Shown here: piece after piece, positions 34,555 to 47,500 of the stretch
Layout of the letters: the number at the start of each line of letters is the position of its first letter
How positions within the stretch are numbered: the stretch's first letter is position 1
From: Rhodocollybia butyracea
Taxonomy: Eukaryota > Basidiomycota > Agaricomycetes > Agaricales > Omphalotaceae
Direction of reading: 5' to 3'
Assembly (NCBI GenBank): GCA_015501585.1
Contig: JADNRY010000022.1
Coordinates: 372,001 to 436,000 of the forward strand
Length of the DNA stretch: 64,000 nucleotides
Program-made: the position numbers and the translations under genes
Notes under the pieces: model-generated
Seen by the model: the letters and a program-made list of their open reading frames with translations, nothing else
The model's database searches: none
What the model was told of the DNA's origin: nothing

Positions 34555-36655
34555 CCTATCACACAAGTTGGCTATGAATTCGAAACAAACTTCCATCTCG
34601 TCACTGGCATCATCCTCATCCCATCTGTCTCACCCACTCCACTCACTTTCATTCCCCATCGACAAACCTTATCGCCTCTAACCCCAATATCCACACATCC
34701 TCCGCTTTGTTATACGCACAACGAGGTTTACAATCGGAGGTAGGGTTGGAATCAGAATCGGAGGGGATCACCCAATCCCAGCCATCCTCTTTCGGAAGAG
34801 AAGAACTGGAGGATGTGGACAGAGCAGCAACTCTGGGTATTAGGGACAAAGATGAAGACATTTCAACATCAACTTCACCATCACCATCCGATACGGGTAG
34901 TTTGATATTCGGCGTAGATGATTCCGGGATATTCAAGACGCTCTTCTACTCGAGATGGTTCTGTGATGAAGAGGACATAGGGGCAAGAGTAGGGATGGTT
35001 CGTAGCTCGCTCAATTGGCATAACTTGGTCAGCTTGCTCGGTTTCTGGTGGTAAAGCTTCGTTGGTAGTACACGTATTACTCTCCGTTTCCGTAGCTGTA
35101 GTTGCAGCTGCTGCGACAGACGTCGGATTAACGGGGGCTGAAACGGATTTGGATTTGGATTCAGGTTTCGTTTCGGTTCGGAGCATGCAGAGGACACCAC
35201 AATGGGAGTCCGACTTATCGTCCCATTCGAGAACTATAGCCGAATGGGTACGGGAATAATTCTTCGTTGATGTGGAACAAAAAGCGGGCCAGGTGGATGT
35301 AGATGTAGCGGCATCATCGGTGCGTATGCGCGGTTCACGTTCAAAATGAGAAGGGAGCTCAAACCGAGATCTGAACCAGATCCCGAAATCGAAACAACAG
35401 CATTTCGCAATGCATCGGGGTATACTTGTACCTATAAATCTTCATGAATAAGAGCAATGACACTGCAAAGATATAGTGGCGGCGTGCGTGATAAAAAAGA
35501 CACAGACCAAGACTTCGTGCCCTTCCCAAAAACCACTGTCCTCCGTTCGAAAAGCCCCTTCTTCTTCTTCCTCTTCATTCACACTTAAACAAGTAGAGTA
35601 GGCAAATGAACAGGAAAACTTCAATGTCCCATAGGATCGTTTTAGTCAGACTTGTAATGAATGTACCATCGTTTCAGGATCCGAATCTGGAGTTGGATTT
35701 GACTTGGGAGTTGAACATTGAACTTGTAGTTTATTTGGGAGCTCAGTGGAGATCTAGCGTTGAGTTTGAATTGACTGGCGTTGGTGTTGACATTGATAGA
35801 AGAGAGACTGATACCAAAAACTTTGGCTCGCTGTTCAGCGTATTCCAAAAATCGTTAAGAACGACTGCGGAGACCGGATCGATGGGTTGGGGTGCTGGGT
35901 AGGAAGAAGATCAAGTAAGAGATGTGAAATACGATGCAAGTAAAAGAGGAAATACGAAATATCGAAGATACGGATAAAAGAAGACAGATATCGAAAAAGA
36001 AACCCACATCAAAATTCAACCTCCAAAATCTCAATCGCACCTCCATTATGCCCGATACCCCAGCTGGCACTGAGGAGACTTCGGCAGTCGTCGTCTGGGT
36101 TATCGGGGATTGCTTCTTCGTGTTCCTGTCCCTGTTCTTGCTCCTCCTTTTCTCTCTTATCCCCATTGTTCTCCTTTTTCCCTCAGTTCTTTCCCCGTTT
36201 TTCGCTCTCCCGTTTCCACAAGCTCAAGTTCTGGCTCTAGATTCGGATTCGGTTCAGATTCTGGTGGGGTATAAACAATTGACGGACCATGGGCAGTCGG
36301 GGCGGACGAGGGGCCAACAGATGGAACAGGCGACGGAGGACCAACGGGTGGAGCAGGTGGTGTGCCAACGGGCAGAGCCGACTAGAGACCAACAGACGGA
36401 ATAGACGGAGCAGACGGTAGCGCTGGCGGAGCCACAGGCAATTCCAAATCCTGATCCAGCTCTCCCTCCTTTTTCAACTCTCCTTTCTCCGTAGAAGTCG
36501 GATTCGAATTCGAAGTGGAGGTTCGATTTTGGGTGCGCTTGCTAGCACAACATTTATAATGTTGGTAGTGCTGATATTAGAAGTCGTCGCCGTCGCCGTG
36601 GACCTTCTTCAGCTGCTCCTTCTCTTGTTCATCCCTTTTCTTTTCCGTCCTAACA
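34555..36655 (-). pseudogene. 3' fragment of the Rxt3-like gene, unit B
   Basis: Minus-strand copy of the last third of the gene at 44.6-50.2 kb. Recognisable pieces: DGWDWVIPSDSDSNPTSDCK, KAEDVWILGLEAIRFVDG, ATNHPYSCPYVLFITE, and further upstream the Glu/Pro region with PVGTP-like repeats (36,290-36,450). The frame is broken between these pieces. The 5' end, with the Rxt3 core (GTYVWPKTPFPY, YTDDSDIF), is absent. It is longer than the fragment in unit A, so units A and B had different breakpoints or A was later trimmed. Confidence 0.75.
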
Positions 36656-37469
36656 ATGATAACACCAAGATAACACCATTTCCTGAGGTAGCTAATGAAA
36701 TGAGCTTTTCCTGGCGGTCCTTAGCAGCGAAAGCATGAAACGAAAGCGCCAAGTATCATTGTAGTTGAGCGTCTAATCACCTTTGGTGAGTTCTTTGCAC
36801 AATCTCGTCACCACTCCAGCCTGCTGTTCTGGTCTTTCGCTACCAGCGTTGTTTCTCCCTTCTTTCTACGCTGTCACTCACGTGCCTCCATTGTTGCATT
36901 TCTTTTCAGGCATCAATGCGTCACTGCTGTTATCTCTTGCTGCCAAGGCCCAGTACCAACACATTTACAGGCCTAGCAAGGGCGGAGGAGTCCTTGGCCA
37001 TCTGTCTGAAGCTGTTATCGCTACTCAAAAGATAGTACTATCATCTGAGACTCTTGAAAGTACTTGCATGTTTTGATATTCTAATACTAGTGTTCATATA
37101 TTGCATTTCTAGCTTCCAACGTGAGCCGCGCTACTCTGTCGACAACGTACCGCCAATCATCCTCCATCGTTACAAAGAATCAATATGCAAAATATCAACA
37201 ATCCACATGGTGCTTCCTCTTCATGTGCTCCAGCTATTCCTTACAGCAAACAAATCTCTATGTGGTCAACTTTCTTGGTGCGCTTAGACAACACTGGGGT
37301 CATTGGAAGCATGCGGCTAGACCGTCTTCATGTGGGGTCGGCTCGAAAAGCAATCATGCGGGCTTTGCAACTCTCTCTCTCCTGATTTCTTGGCAGATCA
37401 ACACTTACCCCACGTTAAAGCACATGTACACATAGACTCAAACAGAGACAACTACCTCCGACTGGCCGT
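36656..37469. other. Spacer between units B and C
   Basis: No gene recognised. A plus-strand open frame, 36,783-37,076 (with INASLLLSLAAKAQYQHIY), could continue after a short intron near 37,060-37,112, but I cannot assign a family. It might be a remnant of a secreted protein gene. Confidence 0.3.
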
Positions 37470-39181
37470 TGGCGCTCCCTGGCCTACGAAGTTCCTCTGA
37501 GAGTGTCATCTCCTCCCATCCGAAATGTTGCCCGTTGAGCTTCTACTTCGTCTCCGGGTTGGGCTTGCTATTGTATTTGGTAGCAGATCGCCTACATGGC
37601 TCGGGTTTGGATATGCCACCAAAACACCCTGTGATGCGCGGCCTAGCCGCAACATGTGGCCCAGCTTTCATCTGAGAAACGGCACGTAGTCTGTTTACTT
37701 GTTTCTCAAATATAGACCGTTTGCACCAGGCCCATAGCTATTCACTACACAATGACTGGAGATGGCTGAGAGTCTACGTGAGTCTTTTCTGGTTCCAGTC
37801 TCGGATATGTCGAGCCATTGAATGAGTATCCTTCAAGTCAACTCTAGGACTCTCCAAAACCTCATCAAGGTCTCAAGATCTCAAGTTCGGAAGTTACTCC
37901 TTGCATTATCATTTGTCTTCAGCGATGTACACTATCAGCTTCCTTCCTATGATTCTCTCCAGCATCCTCTCAAGCTCTGACCAAATAGGATACAGATAAC
38001 ACCCCACAACGATGTATTATTCGTTTCTATCGGGAAACAGAACTATGTTGTCGTCTTTTGTCAGATGTGTGCCATATGTTATTGAAACTTTCTCAATATC
38101 CTTTGCTAGCTCTCGCCGTTGCTTTCATCCGTGAACTGGTAGTCTTCCCATTTCACCCACTCCGACTGTCGTTATTGCCTCCATAAATCCGGACTGTTGC
38201 CAATCGAAGCTTACTCGCAAGTCTGAGGCACAAATACCTGGTAGAGTTTAGGTTCCTCTTCTCAAGGCTGCTTTAACACGCCCAAAAGAAGTTTGCGGTG
38301 TACTCGTTCGTGGGATCCATGAGTCGGGCATCTGTCCTTCGGGCTGTGGATAACCAAAGGTCGAATATTATGCGTCGGACTTGACTGGACTCTGCAACAG
38401 CTCAATGTCTGCCACGGTGACAATGTCGGCTATACAAGTAAGGATTGAGTACTTGAGTATTTGGCATTTGGCATCCATGTACAACATCACGGCGGAGTGA
38501 CCGCGGTGGAGACGCATGATGGAAAAGCTGAATAGATGCTGTATTTAGCGCGCTTGACTAAGTACTGCTCCGAACATAAGTATAAGTGCCCTCTATTTCA
38601 AGCTCTAACAGTCACAAACTAGGGTCAGGGGATATGACAGAAGTATAGCCTACTCTGACTTACGCTCACCGAACCCTTGCGAAGCCGGGAGAGAAGCCGT
38701 AAGTTCCATCTGAGCAAAGCAAGAGTTTCCCACAGGCTTTTTTCCTCTTCCCGCACCCAGCGTGCGCCAAAGCGTCTCATCGTTCCTTTCTTCAGCTCAA
38801 AATTAAAAATCTCTGCTTACCCACCCACTGCATCCCTTGCATCGACTCTTGTTGCCTTATACCCCTTTGCTATCATTATTATTAAACTGAAGCCCTTCAA
38901 CCCCTTATTATCATGATTAAATCATCCAATAAAATCATCCGCGAAGTCAAGCAGCAGGTAATCGCTGAGAGTGCCCACCCGCCCAGCGGGTGAACACTTT
39001 TCGCGTCCGTGCATGCTCCGCATGCCCAGCCCAAACCCCTTTTTCCTGCTGATCCTTTGCAAACGACTTGCGCGGATGAGGATGGAAGCACTATAGCACT
39101 AACACGATTTACCCGGACCAGCGGCTCGGGCGCTCATCAACATATCGAAAGTTGGAGCCCAAAGTTATGTCAATAGGGCAA

Positions 39182-39213
39182 GTTCACTCATGGGAACGTT
39201 CCCATGAGTGAAC
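39182..39213. repeat. 32-bp perfect palindrome
   Basis: The arm GTTCACTCATGGGAAC is followed directly by its exact reverse complement. No spacer. It lies about 330 bp upstream of the start codon of EF-hand copy C and is not present at the matching place in units A and B. It could be a protein-binding dyad, the tip of a foldback element or a cruciform-forming site. Confidence 0.9.
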
Positions 39214-39541
39214 CACTTCCTTGAATATTTTCTGAGTATCCGTACCAATCGCAGATTCACCCAGATACTGTACACTCAAGAAGACGTGGACAGTAAAAAT
39301 GGATCGTTCACAATCTGCTGCACCTGGAGCAATTAAGGTTGCGTATCTGTCATCCTGGCGACCTTCCATTGCAGCTTACAGGTAATATGGTTAACCAATA
39401 CACTAGTGCACTTTAAAAGAGCATTTCAAAGAATTTCTGTCCTACAATTGGCATTAATTTGACTGCCCCCATCGATTCCTTGTCCTGCTCTCGCTCATAG
39501 GAACACTTGTCCCCTTGTACTAGATCCCTTTCAAGTTTAGC

Positions 39542-42500
39542 ATGGATATGCCTGTACCCCAACCTGCTACATCACTCGAGCAACGTCCGAAATACTCCGA
39601 GACTCTGCTCAAGATTCAGGACGACCTGAATGCAAAACCTATTGAACGGTCAGAAACGAGCCTGTTCAATAAAATCAAGAACAAATTTGGTGCGTCTTGA
39701 ACTTTGTCTTTCTTTGCTGTGCTATTTCAGTTGACACATTCTGTATCAGGATGTGTAAACGATAACTTTAACTTAGACTCGCCGGCCATGGGCGTCGACG
39801 CGACCACGGATGTCATCGACGCGGCCAAGGATGCGGCCGAACCCATTACATCTGCTCTTACTAGCTCCGTTAACGATGGCAGTCTCTCCCAATTCATTGA
39901 TCCTTTCATTGATATAATAGATGGACTTTCAACGGTGCGCATCGTCTTCATCTGGTCGACCGAATGAGACTGAAGAACGTGACGAGCCAGATCCACCCTG
40001 CTATCGCTGGTGCGCAATATCATATTTATTCAGAAAATTTCTGCTTATCTTCATTCAGCTACGTTTAAGCTTTTCAAGGCCGTGTATGCAGTGGAGAAGA
40101 AGAGAAGAGAAAACCACCAGATGGTTGTGCAACTCTATGCTGATATGCAGAATATGTTAGCTTTGCTCCTGCGGTGCGTATTCTACCTCTCTCACTTGTT
40201 ACTTGCTGATAAGTTCGACATAAACCAGTGCTGATGATATCAAAGATAACTACAAACCTTTGCCTAACGAGAAGGAATCTCAGGTATCGTCTGTGGAGTC
40301 TCAAGTCCAACATATCGCAGAGGACATAAAGGCAGCTCACCGGACCTGCGAGGGTTTCAATCAGAGTCGGTCTATTGCTAGAGTACTCATGGGGGCGAAG
40401 TGGACAGAAAAGTTTAACCACTGTACTCAAACCTTCGCGGAGAGAAAGAATCAATTAAACATTTACATAAATATGCACAGCAGCCATGGTATCGACGATG
40501 TGAAGAAAGGTCAAGCTGAGATAGGGAAAAAGTAAGTTCTCAAGTTACGATTCACAGTACATCCTTAATCAATTAGAATTTAGGGTGGATGACATTGCTG
40601 CGAAACTCCTCATGTTTGGCGAATTCATGTCGAGTACTGAACGCAAGATCTCCGACTTCTTCCGGACCAAAGGGTTGACGTTGGATGACGCATTGTTGAA
40701 TAATGATGACGTGCTCTGTGACCTATATGATATTGAAAGAGAGGGTCAAGATTTCAGTGCACCTAATCAACAGAAATCCTCCAAGAATGATCAATCAAAG
40801 TCGCAGCGGCACAAGTTGTCCTTACAAGAGAGGACTTATCAAGAGGAACAGCTAAAGAGATTGAAGGATGATATGCGTATGGATGTGGACAAGATCCTTG
40901 AACAAGTTGACAAACTGGAGGCGAGGTTCAATATTGAATTGGCAAGGCAGACAAAAGAGGTGAAGGATATCGTGAAGAGCACGGGAGATAGAGTCATTGA
41001 ATCACTCTCCAATGGGCCTTGGGAAATGCTTAGTGACAAGGTAGGCATCCTTCCCTTCCATTTCAACTGACATAGTAATCTCGGTTTTTAAAGGAAATCT
41101 CCCAGTTGTGGAAGTACATGGTATATCTATCTCCAATTCTATCCGTTACGTTCTGATGGTTCATAGAAATGGAACGCAAGTGTCAAAAGCACACACTTCG
41201 TACTTGCTATGCGTGACTTTTATCATGACGGCCTGGCTGTGCACCACCATCTGAAACGTGAAGAGAGATCCAAATCCCGCGCTGTTTCAGGAGAACAACG
41301 CCAGCGGAAACCCAAGGAGAGAGCGAAAGTCTCTGGGAACAGCCCGGGTGCGAAAGTCCTCGAGAGCGGCGCAAAAGTCATCGAGAGCGGCTTCGCAAGC
41401 GGTGTAAAAAGCATCGCGAGCGGTGCAAAAGTCATCGAGAGCGGCTTCGCAAAAGGCATCGCGAGCGGTGCAAAAGCCTTCGGAAACAGTGCGAAAGCGA
41501 AAGTTCCTCACGCAACAATCCGTCCGGATGACGAATGGATAATCCCGCAACTACGAATTGATTGTTTGAGATCTGTCCTCGACGCAATCGATGTAGACAC
41601 ATCGGGGTTCATTACTGTTAAAGAGGTAGAGGTCTTCTATCAAGCACGTCCTAAAGATTGGAGGTAAGCTCGCTGCGTATTGTAAATATTTCCGACTTGA
41701 CAAATGTACTTAGCCTTCTCAAGTGGATCGCGTACTGGGCATTAGGTGAGTGGCGTACTTACTGATAATAACACTGGCAACATAGCTGACATTGCTATAG
41801 GTTGGAAAGCATCTATGGTGATATATTACCGCGAGATTCGTTCCACTTTGCGTGCAATGTTCAGCGTGCTCCAGCAAGTTTCACCCAAGAACCGGCGGCC
41901 CGTGGACGACTATCTCAGCTATATGTGGTCAGGGGTAATGGTTATGACAATGAGCTTAGTGAACCTGGAGAATTCACCGGACTTTGAAGACTGTTCATCT
42001 TACTTCACTGAATATATCAAAGAAGAGAAGAGGTCGCTAGAAGAAAGTTTAAAAAACAACAGGATACAAGGTTACAGATGATGCAACTGTGCGAGTCATA
42101 CTCGATGGTCCATTAGAAGAGGTTAGCTACGCTCTTTCATCCAACCTTGTTGCTGATGGCACCCTGGTAAATCAGTCACTTTTACCATTACTAGATATTC
42201 TCCTCAAGAAACACTTGAAGATCATCAAACTTTCTACAAGTACAATTGTTCCACCTTCTTCCATCGTAAAAGCTCTTCAGGATGCTACTCTGTCAATTTG
42301 GTCAATATGGGAGGAATGTACGAATCGCGCTCGAGTTATTCAAGGTACATATGTCTGTAACGTCCTGACATTGCTAAAATAATCTCACAGCCAACTTCAA
42401 GCACCAGAGGCGCGACGTCCAACAGGAGTTGAAAATATTTGCTTGTGGATTGGTATGCTCCAGTTTCATTGAGTACAGTTTTCCTGACTATCGGCTTTAT

Positions 42501-44337
42501 CAGTATCAGTACACTCTCGAGCGGCACCATTATACGCCCGGCGAACTGGATCTCCTAGGTGATTTCTCTGGGACAGCCAGTGTCAATCAAGACGAGATAG
42601 TAGCTATAGAAAAGGAGCTTCGCGATGATTCTGTGATAGTCACTGAAGACAGTAATGTCGCAGGAGATGCGACAGACAATAACGCTCCCAAGGATGCCTC
42701 AACACCACTTTCGCGTGAGATCGACCTTCCTCCCAGTCAAACACCTCCTTCAGAGACCCCGGGTACGGCTGAACCACTGCCTTTGGATGACCCCAAACTC
42801 GCCCAAGAGATGTAGGTCTATTTGTTTTATTCTAGGAGCATTGCTTGTTTTTATTCTGTTTACAGTCTGCGCGAATGGACAGGATATATCGAGGAAGATG
42901 ATGCTGGATCGGTTACTTATATGCACCATTATACCTTCCGAGCCTCACCGTCAGGAGGCTCAAATTTTGATGCAGATGGTACTATTTATGATGGTGAAAG
43001 TTTCTCCGTCTCAGGAACGTTCTCCATGGACTCAGAATCGGACACAATCAATGTAAACTTCATCAAGGAATATGACCCAGACACCAGATTGAACTACGTT
43101 GGTACTTTTGATCGGCAGACTGGCGAGCTTTATGGATTGATCACAAAACTTGGCCTGGGGGCTGATGCATCTAATGACGTCCGGAAACGTCGATTCTGCT
43201 TTCATCCTGTCAGCCCGCTTGTCTGCCAGTCCGCGGTTTGTGTTCGCCCTACAGATCTTTTCTCAGAGACGGCCACAGATTTCGAAATTGCACGTCAACA
43301 GCTTCGGGATGCACATGCACGTAATTACGAACGTGTGGGCAACCTGGGAGAAGATTTGACCCCAAACAGAGTCAAATTGGCTTTGATGGTGGGGGACATA
43401 TACTGGCGACGACAAAGGAGTGTGCATCCTGGCTCAGTGGTCACAAGGAAAGTTCTACCAGAGGCCATGCGAAATTACTACATCGAGTGGGATAAAGAAA
43501 AGGACATGATTGAAGAAGAGGCACCACACCATGGGTGAGATGATCATCATGCTGAATATCACCTATACTGACAAAACAGACAGCGTGTATTGTGACAATT
43601 GTGGCGAAGAACCAGAAGATATCGTTGGTAGCCTTATCATCTGTGTAACATGCTCCAGAACGGACAGAGGGCATGTCGATCTGTGCTCTACAGTGCAGTG
43701 TATTGATTCCCCTACTCTTCGCACTGAGCGGGGCGAGCTTGCACAACCTCATGAGCCGTCTCATGGTCTGCTCAGACTCCCGAACATACTACATTTGGGT
43801 ATGGAGTCTGATGCCTTGTTCCGTGCCAGGAGAGGGCTTAATGATGCCAAGGCAGTCTGGGAGGAAGGCATGGCTAAGAAGAGGTCCGAAAAGGCTGAGA
43901 CTCTTGACCGTGAATCCACAGATAAGAAGTTTGGCTGCCGGATATGTTGGAGGAAGATCGTCTCCCCGTTTTGGTTTTGCATCGATTGTAGTTCAGGTAT
44001 GTCCGAGTTTTCGCGGGTTGTGAATATTATTAACTTTGTCGTCTCAGGAGAGGAGCCGGTTCTCCTTTGCAACAGATGCGGAGTGGATGAAATTCATCAT
44101 GATACCCACCATCTCGTTCGCTACTCGAGCCCGAAGGAGCAAACAGACAAGGATATGAACATTGAGCAGCAATTGAACTTGTTATCACAACAAGTTCAGG
44201 CCGTACAGCCTGTATCGAGAAAGGAGATGGAACAAGAGCTGAAAAGTCTTCGGGAGGATGTTCAGTATAGGTTCGATCGCATCGAGGCTATCTTAACCAG
44301 ATTGATTCCTGTGGAGGGTTCTTCCCAAAATCTGTAG
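39542..44337 (+). pseudogene. EF-hand/zinc-finger large protein, copy C, one frameshift
   Basis: Exons that I traced: 39542-39689, 39750-39934, 39991-40009, 40059-40173, 40229-40531, 40584-41040, 41094-41120, 41167-41663, 41714-41745, then from about 41,801, matching the intact copy B in phase at every junction. Copy C has an extra insert in exon 2 (PAMGVDATTDVIDAAKDAAE) and a repeat-rich linker before the EF-hand (DVDTSGFITVKE). The single defect I found is an A-run of six at 42,051-42,056 where A and B have five. It shifts the frame and stops translation within nine codons. After it the frame is open again to the end at 44337, with both cysteine clusters (YCDNCGE..., GCRICWRK...) and the coiled coil kept. 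Either a very young pseudogene, two shorter proteins, or a one-base sequence error. Confidence 0.75.
41347..41505 (+). repeat. Coding repeat GAKVIESGFA in copy C
   Basis: Five or so imperfect units built on SGAKVIESGFA / GVKSIASGAK, about 10-11 residues each, in the linker before the EF-hand. Copies A and B have short, unrelated linkers here. The pattern alternates small, basic and hydrophobic residues like an amphipathic helix. Confidence 0.85.
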
Positions 44338-44577
44338 TAACTTTGGTTGATTTTACTTTAATACTATAATGAATTTTGGAATCCAAGAACTTCGAGCTCA
44401 ATTGACATCAAACTGTTTTTTGGAAATGTCCTCAGTGCATTTGCAAATGATCACCAAGTACAGAGTCGTGTTTTTGGGAAAAGCAAAAAAACAAATAATG
44501 CACTACAAAAACATTATAAAAAGCCAGCAATTATCGAACACAAACACAGCTCCTACTCATCCTGTCATACAATTTAG

Positions 44578-47500
44578 CTACGAATTCGAAACAAACTTCC
44601 ATCTCGTCACTGGCACCGTCCTCATCCCACCTGTCTCATCCATCCCATTTGTACCCACTCCAACGACCTTCATTCCCCCATCGACAAACCTTATCGCCTC
44701 CAACCCCAATATCCACACATCCTCCGCTTTGGTATACACACAACAAGGTTTACAATCGGAGGTAGAGTTGGAATCGGAATCGGAAGGGATCACCCAATCC
44801 CAACCATCTGCTCCTTTCGAAAGACAGGATGTGGATAGAGCAGAGGCTCTGGGTATCAGGAACGAAGATGAAGACAGCTTAGCCGTGTCTATTGTATCTA
44901 CCTCCATTTCAACATCACCTTCAGCAGCATCCGATGCGGAAAGTTTAATTTTCGGCGTAGATGACTCTGGGAACCGATATTCAAGACACTCTTTTACTCG
45001 AGATTGTTCTGTGATGAAGAGGACATAGGGGCAGGAGTAAGGATGGTTCGTAGCTTGCCCAATTAACTTGATTTGGTCAGGCTGCTCGGTTTCTGGTAGT
45101 AAAGCTTCGTTGGTGCCAGTACACGTGTTACTCTCCATTTTCGTAGCTGTGGTTGCAGCAGCTGCTGTAGACGTTGGATTGAGGGCGGCTGAAGCTGTGG
45201 TTTCAGGTTTCCTTTCGGTTCGGAGAATGCAGAGGACACCACAACGAGGGTCCGACTTATCGTCCCATTCGAGAACTATAGCCGAATGGGAATGATTCTT
45301 CGTTGACGTGGGAGAAGTAGAGGTGGGCGAGGCGGATGTAGATGTTGCAGTATCATCGGTGCGTATGCGCTTTGCTGGAGGTTCGCGTTCAGAATGAGAA
45401 GAGGAACCCAAAATGAAATCTGAATCAAGTCCTGAAATCGAAACAACCGCATTTCGCAACGCATCAGGGGTATATTTGTACCTGTAATTCTTTATGAATA
45501 AGAGCAATGCACTGCAAAGATAAAAAGACACAGACCAAGGTTCCGTGCCCTTCCCAACCCCAATCTTACTCCCAAAAACGACCGTCCTCCGTTCAAACAA
45601 CCTCTTCTCCTCCTCCTCCTCTTCATTCACACTTAAAGTAGAAGTAGGCGCGTGAACAGGAAAACTTCCTTCAAACGCAAATGCCCCACGGGATCGTTTC
45701 ATTCCCGCCTGACTTGTAATGAATGTACCATCGTTTCGGGATCCGAGTCTGGAGTTGGATTTGAAGTTTATTTGGGAGCTCAGTGGAGAGTTGAACCTAG
45801 CGTTGAGTTTGGATTGACTGGCGTTGGCGTTGGTAGAAGAACTACTAATACCGAAAACTTTGGCGCGCTGTTCAGCGTATTCCAAGAGCCGCTGAGAACG
45901 ATTGCGGAGACCGGATCGATGGGTTGGGGTGCGCTGGGTAGGAAGAAGATCAAATAAGAGATGTGAAATACGATGCGAATAAAAGAAGACATATATCGAA
46001 AAAGATCCAGAGAAGAAACCCACCTCAATAAACTCAACCTCCAAAACCTCAATCGCACTTCCATCATGCCCGATACCCCAGCTGGCACTAAGGAGACTTC
46101 GGCCGTCGTCGTCTGGGTTATCGGGGATTGCTTCTTCGCGGTCCTGTCCCGGTTCTTGTTCATCTCTTTCTCTCTTACGTTGATCCCCATTGTTTCGCGG
46201 TTCTCCTTTTTCCTTCAGTTCTCCCCGGTTTTTCGCTCTCCCAGTTCCACGAGCTCAAGCTCTGGCTCTAGATTCAAATTCGGTTCAGAGTCTAGTGGAG
46301 GGTAGACAGTTGACGGACCATGAGCAGTCGGGGCGGACGAGGGGCCAACAGATGGAACAGATGACGAGGGACCAATAGGCGGAGCAGGCGATGTACCAAC
46401 GGGCGGAGCCGACGAGAGACCAACAGACGAAATAGACGGAGCCGACGGTAGCGCTGGCGGAGCCACAGGCAATTCCAAATCCTGATCTAGCTCCCCCTCC
46501 TCTTTCAACTCTCCTTCCTCCGTAGAAGTCGAATTTGAAGTGGAGGGTTCGATTTTGGGTGCGCTGGCTGGCACAACGTTGGTAACGTTCGTAGTGCTGA
46601 TATTTAAACCATTAGAAATCGTCTCCGCTGCCGTTTCCTTCTTCAGCTGCTCCTTCTCTTGTTCATCACCGTTCTTTTCCACACCCACACTCTCCTTCCC
46701 CTTCCGCTGCTTCTTCGCACTCCCCCAGCCACTCCGCATACGATCCCTCCAAAATACTGCTCGCCCATGCCCCCCATGAACCGCGCTACGACTTCCTCTT
46801 TCCCTCTTCCCTGTCCTCTTCTTCCTCTCCCACTTCCCTCGGATCCCACCTGCTGATGCTGCGAGGCTTGAGCTTGAGCTTGTTGAGCCCAAAGTCCATT
46901 CGTGCTCTGCATCTGCCCGTCCTGAGTCTGATTCTCAGCACCTTGCACCGCCTCTCCGCCTCCGCCCACATTCTCGACCCAAGGCATCATACCAGCTTCC
47001 CCTCCCCCACTCGCACTATTCACAGCAAACCCAGCCCCCGCACCGCCACCTGCCCCAGACACCTAATAACCCTCAACCTCACACACATATCTCTTCCCTC
47101 CTCACGCGCCTTCTTCGCACCCGACCACGTCACCCATCCAGAATGGAGCGCGCACAGGAAGATATCGGAATCGTCGGTGTAGATTCTGCGACGGCGGGGT
47201 GTTGTAGATTGAGGTGTCGTTTGAGGGGCAGATGCGTTTGGGTTGGTGTTCGAGTTGTGGAGAGGGTGTGTGTTAGCAGCAGGATGGGTAGAGTTGATTG
47301 AGGAAGAAACAGGGACGTGGGAGTTGGAGATGTGTCTGACGTGGGGCGGGTGATTATATCGCCCATCTCGACCATCTCTTCCCTCTCTTGCTTCACGTCC
47401 ATCTCGTCCATCACATCCTTGTCCACCAGACCCCTCCCTATCCACATCCATCCCCATCCCTCTAGAATTAGAAAAGGATCCTCTTTCTCCAAGTCCCAAC

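Larger units (their letters stand above)
28150..36655. repeat. Segmental duplication unit B
   Basis: Middle unit, with the only intact EF-hand/zinc-finger gene plus a longer Rxt3-like 3' fragment than in unit A. The leader 28,150-29,548 has no gene of its own. Its start (GCCAGGCCTACGAGGTTCCC near 28,229) resembles unit C near 37,480 (CTGGCCTACGAAGTTCC). The right end, near 36,655, is where similarity to the parent Rxt3-like gene stops (parent about 46,680). Confidence 0.8.
37470..46680. repeat. Segmental duplication unit C (contains the complete Rxt3-like locus)
   Basis: Third unit. Here the Rxt3-like gene is complete and runs on beyond the unit to 50,178, so this is the likely source arrangement. 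The leader 37,470-39,541 matches units A and B in blocks. About 38,600-39,290 has no clear counterpart there; it holds a 32-bp palindrome near its right end. Confidence 0.75.

Noticed and set aside
44369..45028. Plus-strand 219-codon open frame after EF-hand copy C
   Set aside because: Antisense to the last exon of the Rxt3-like gene, which has the family motifs.
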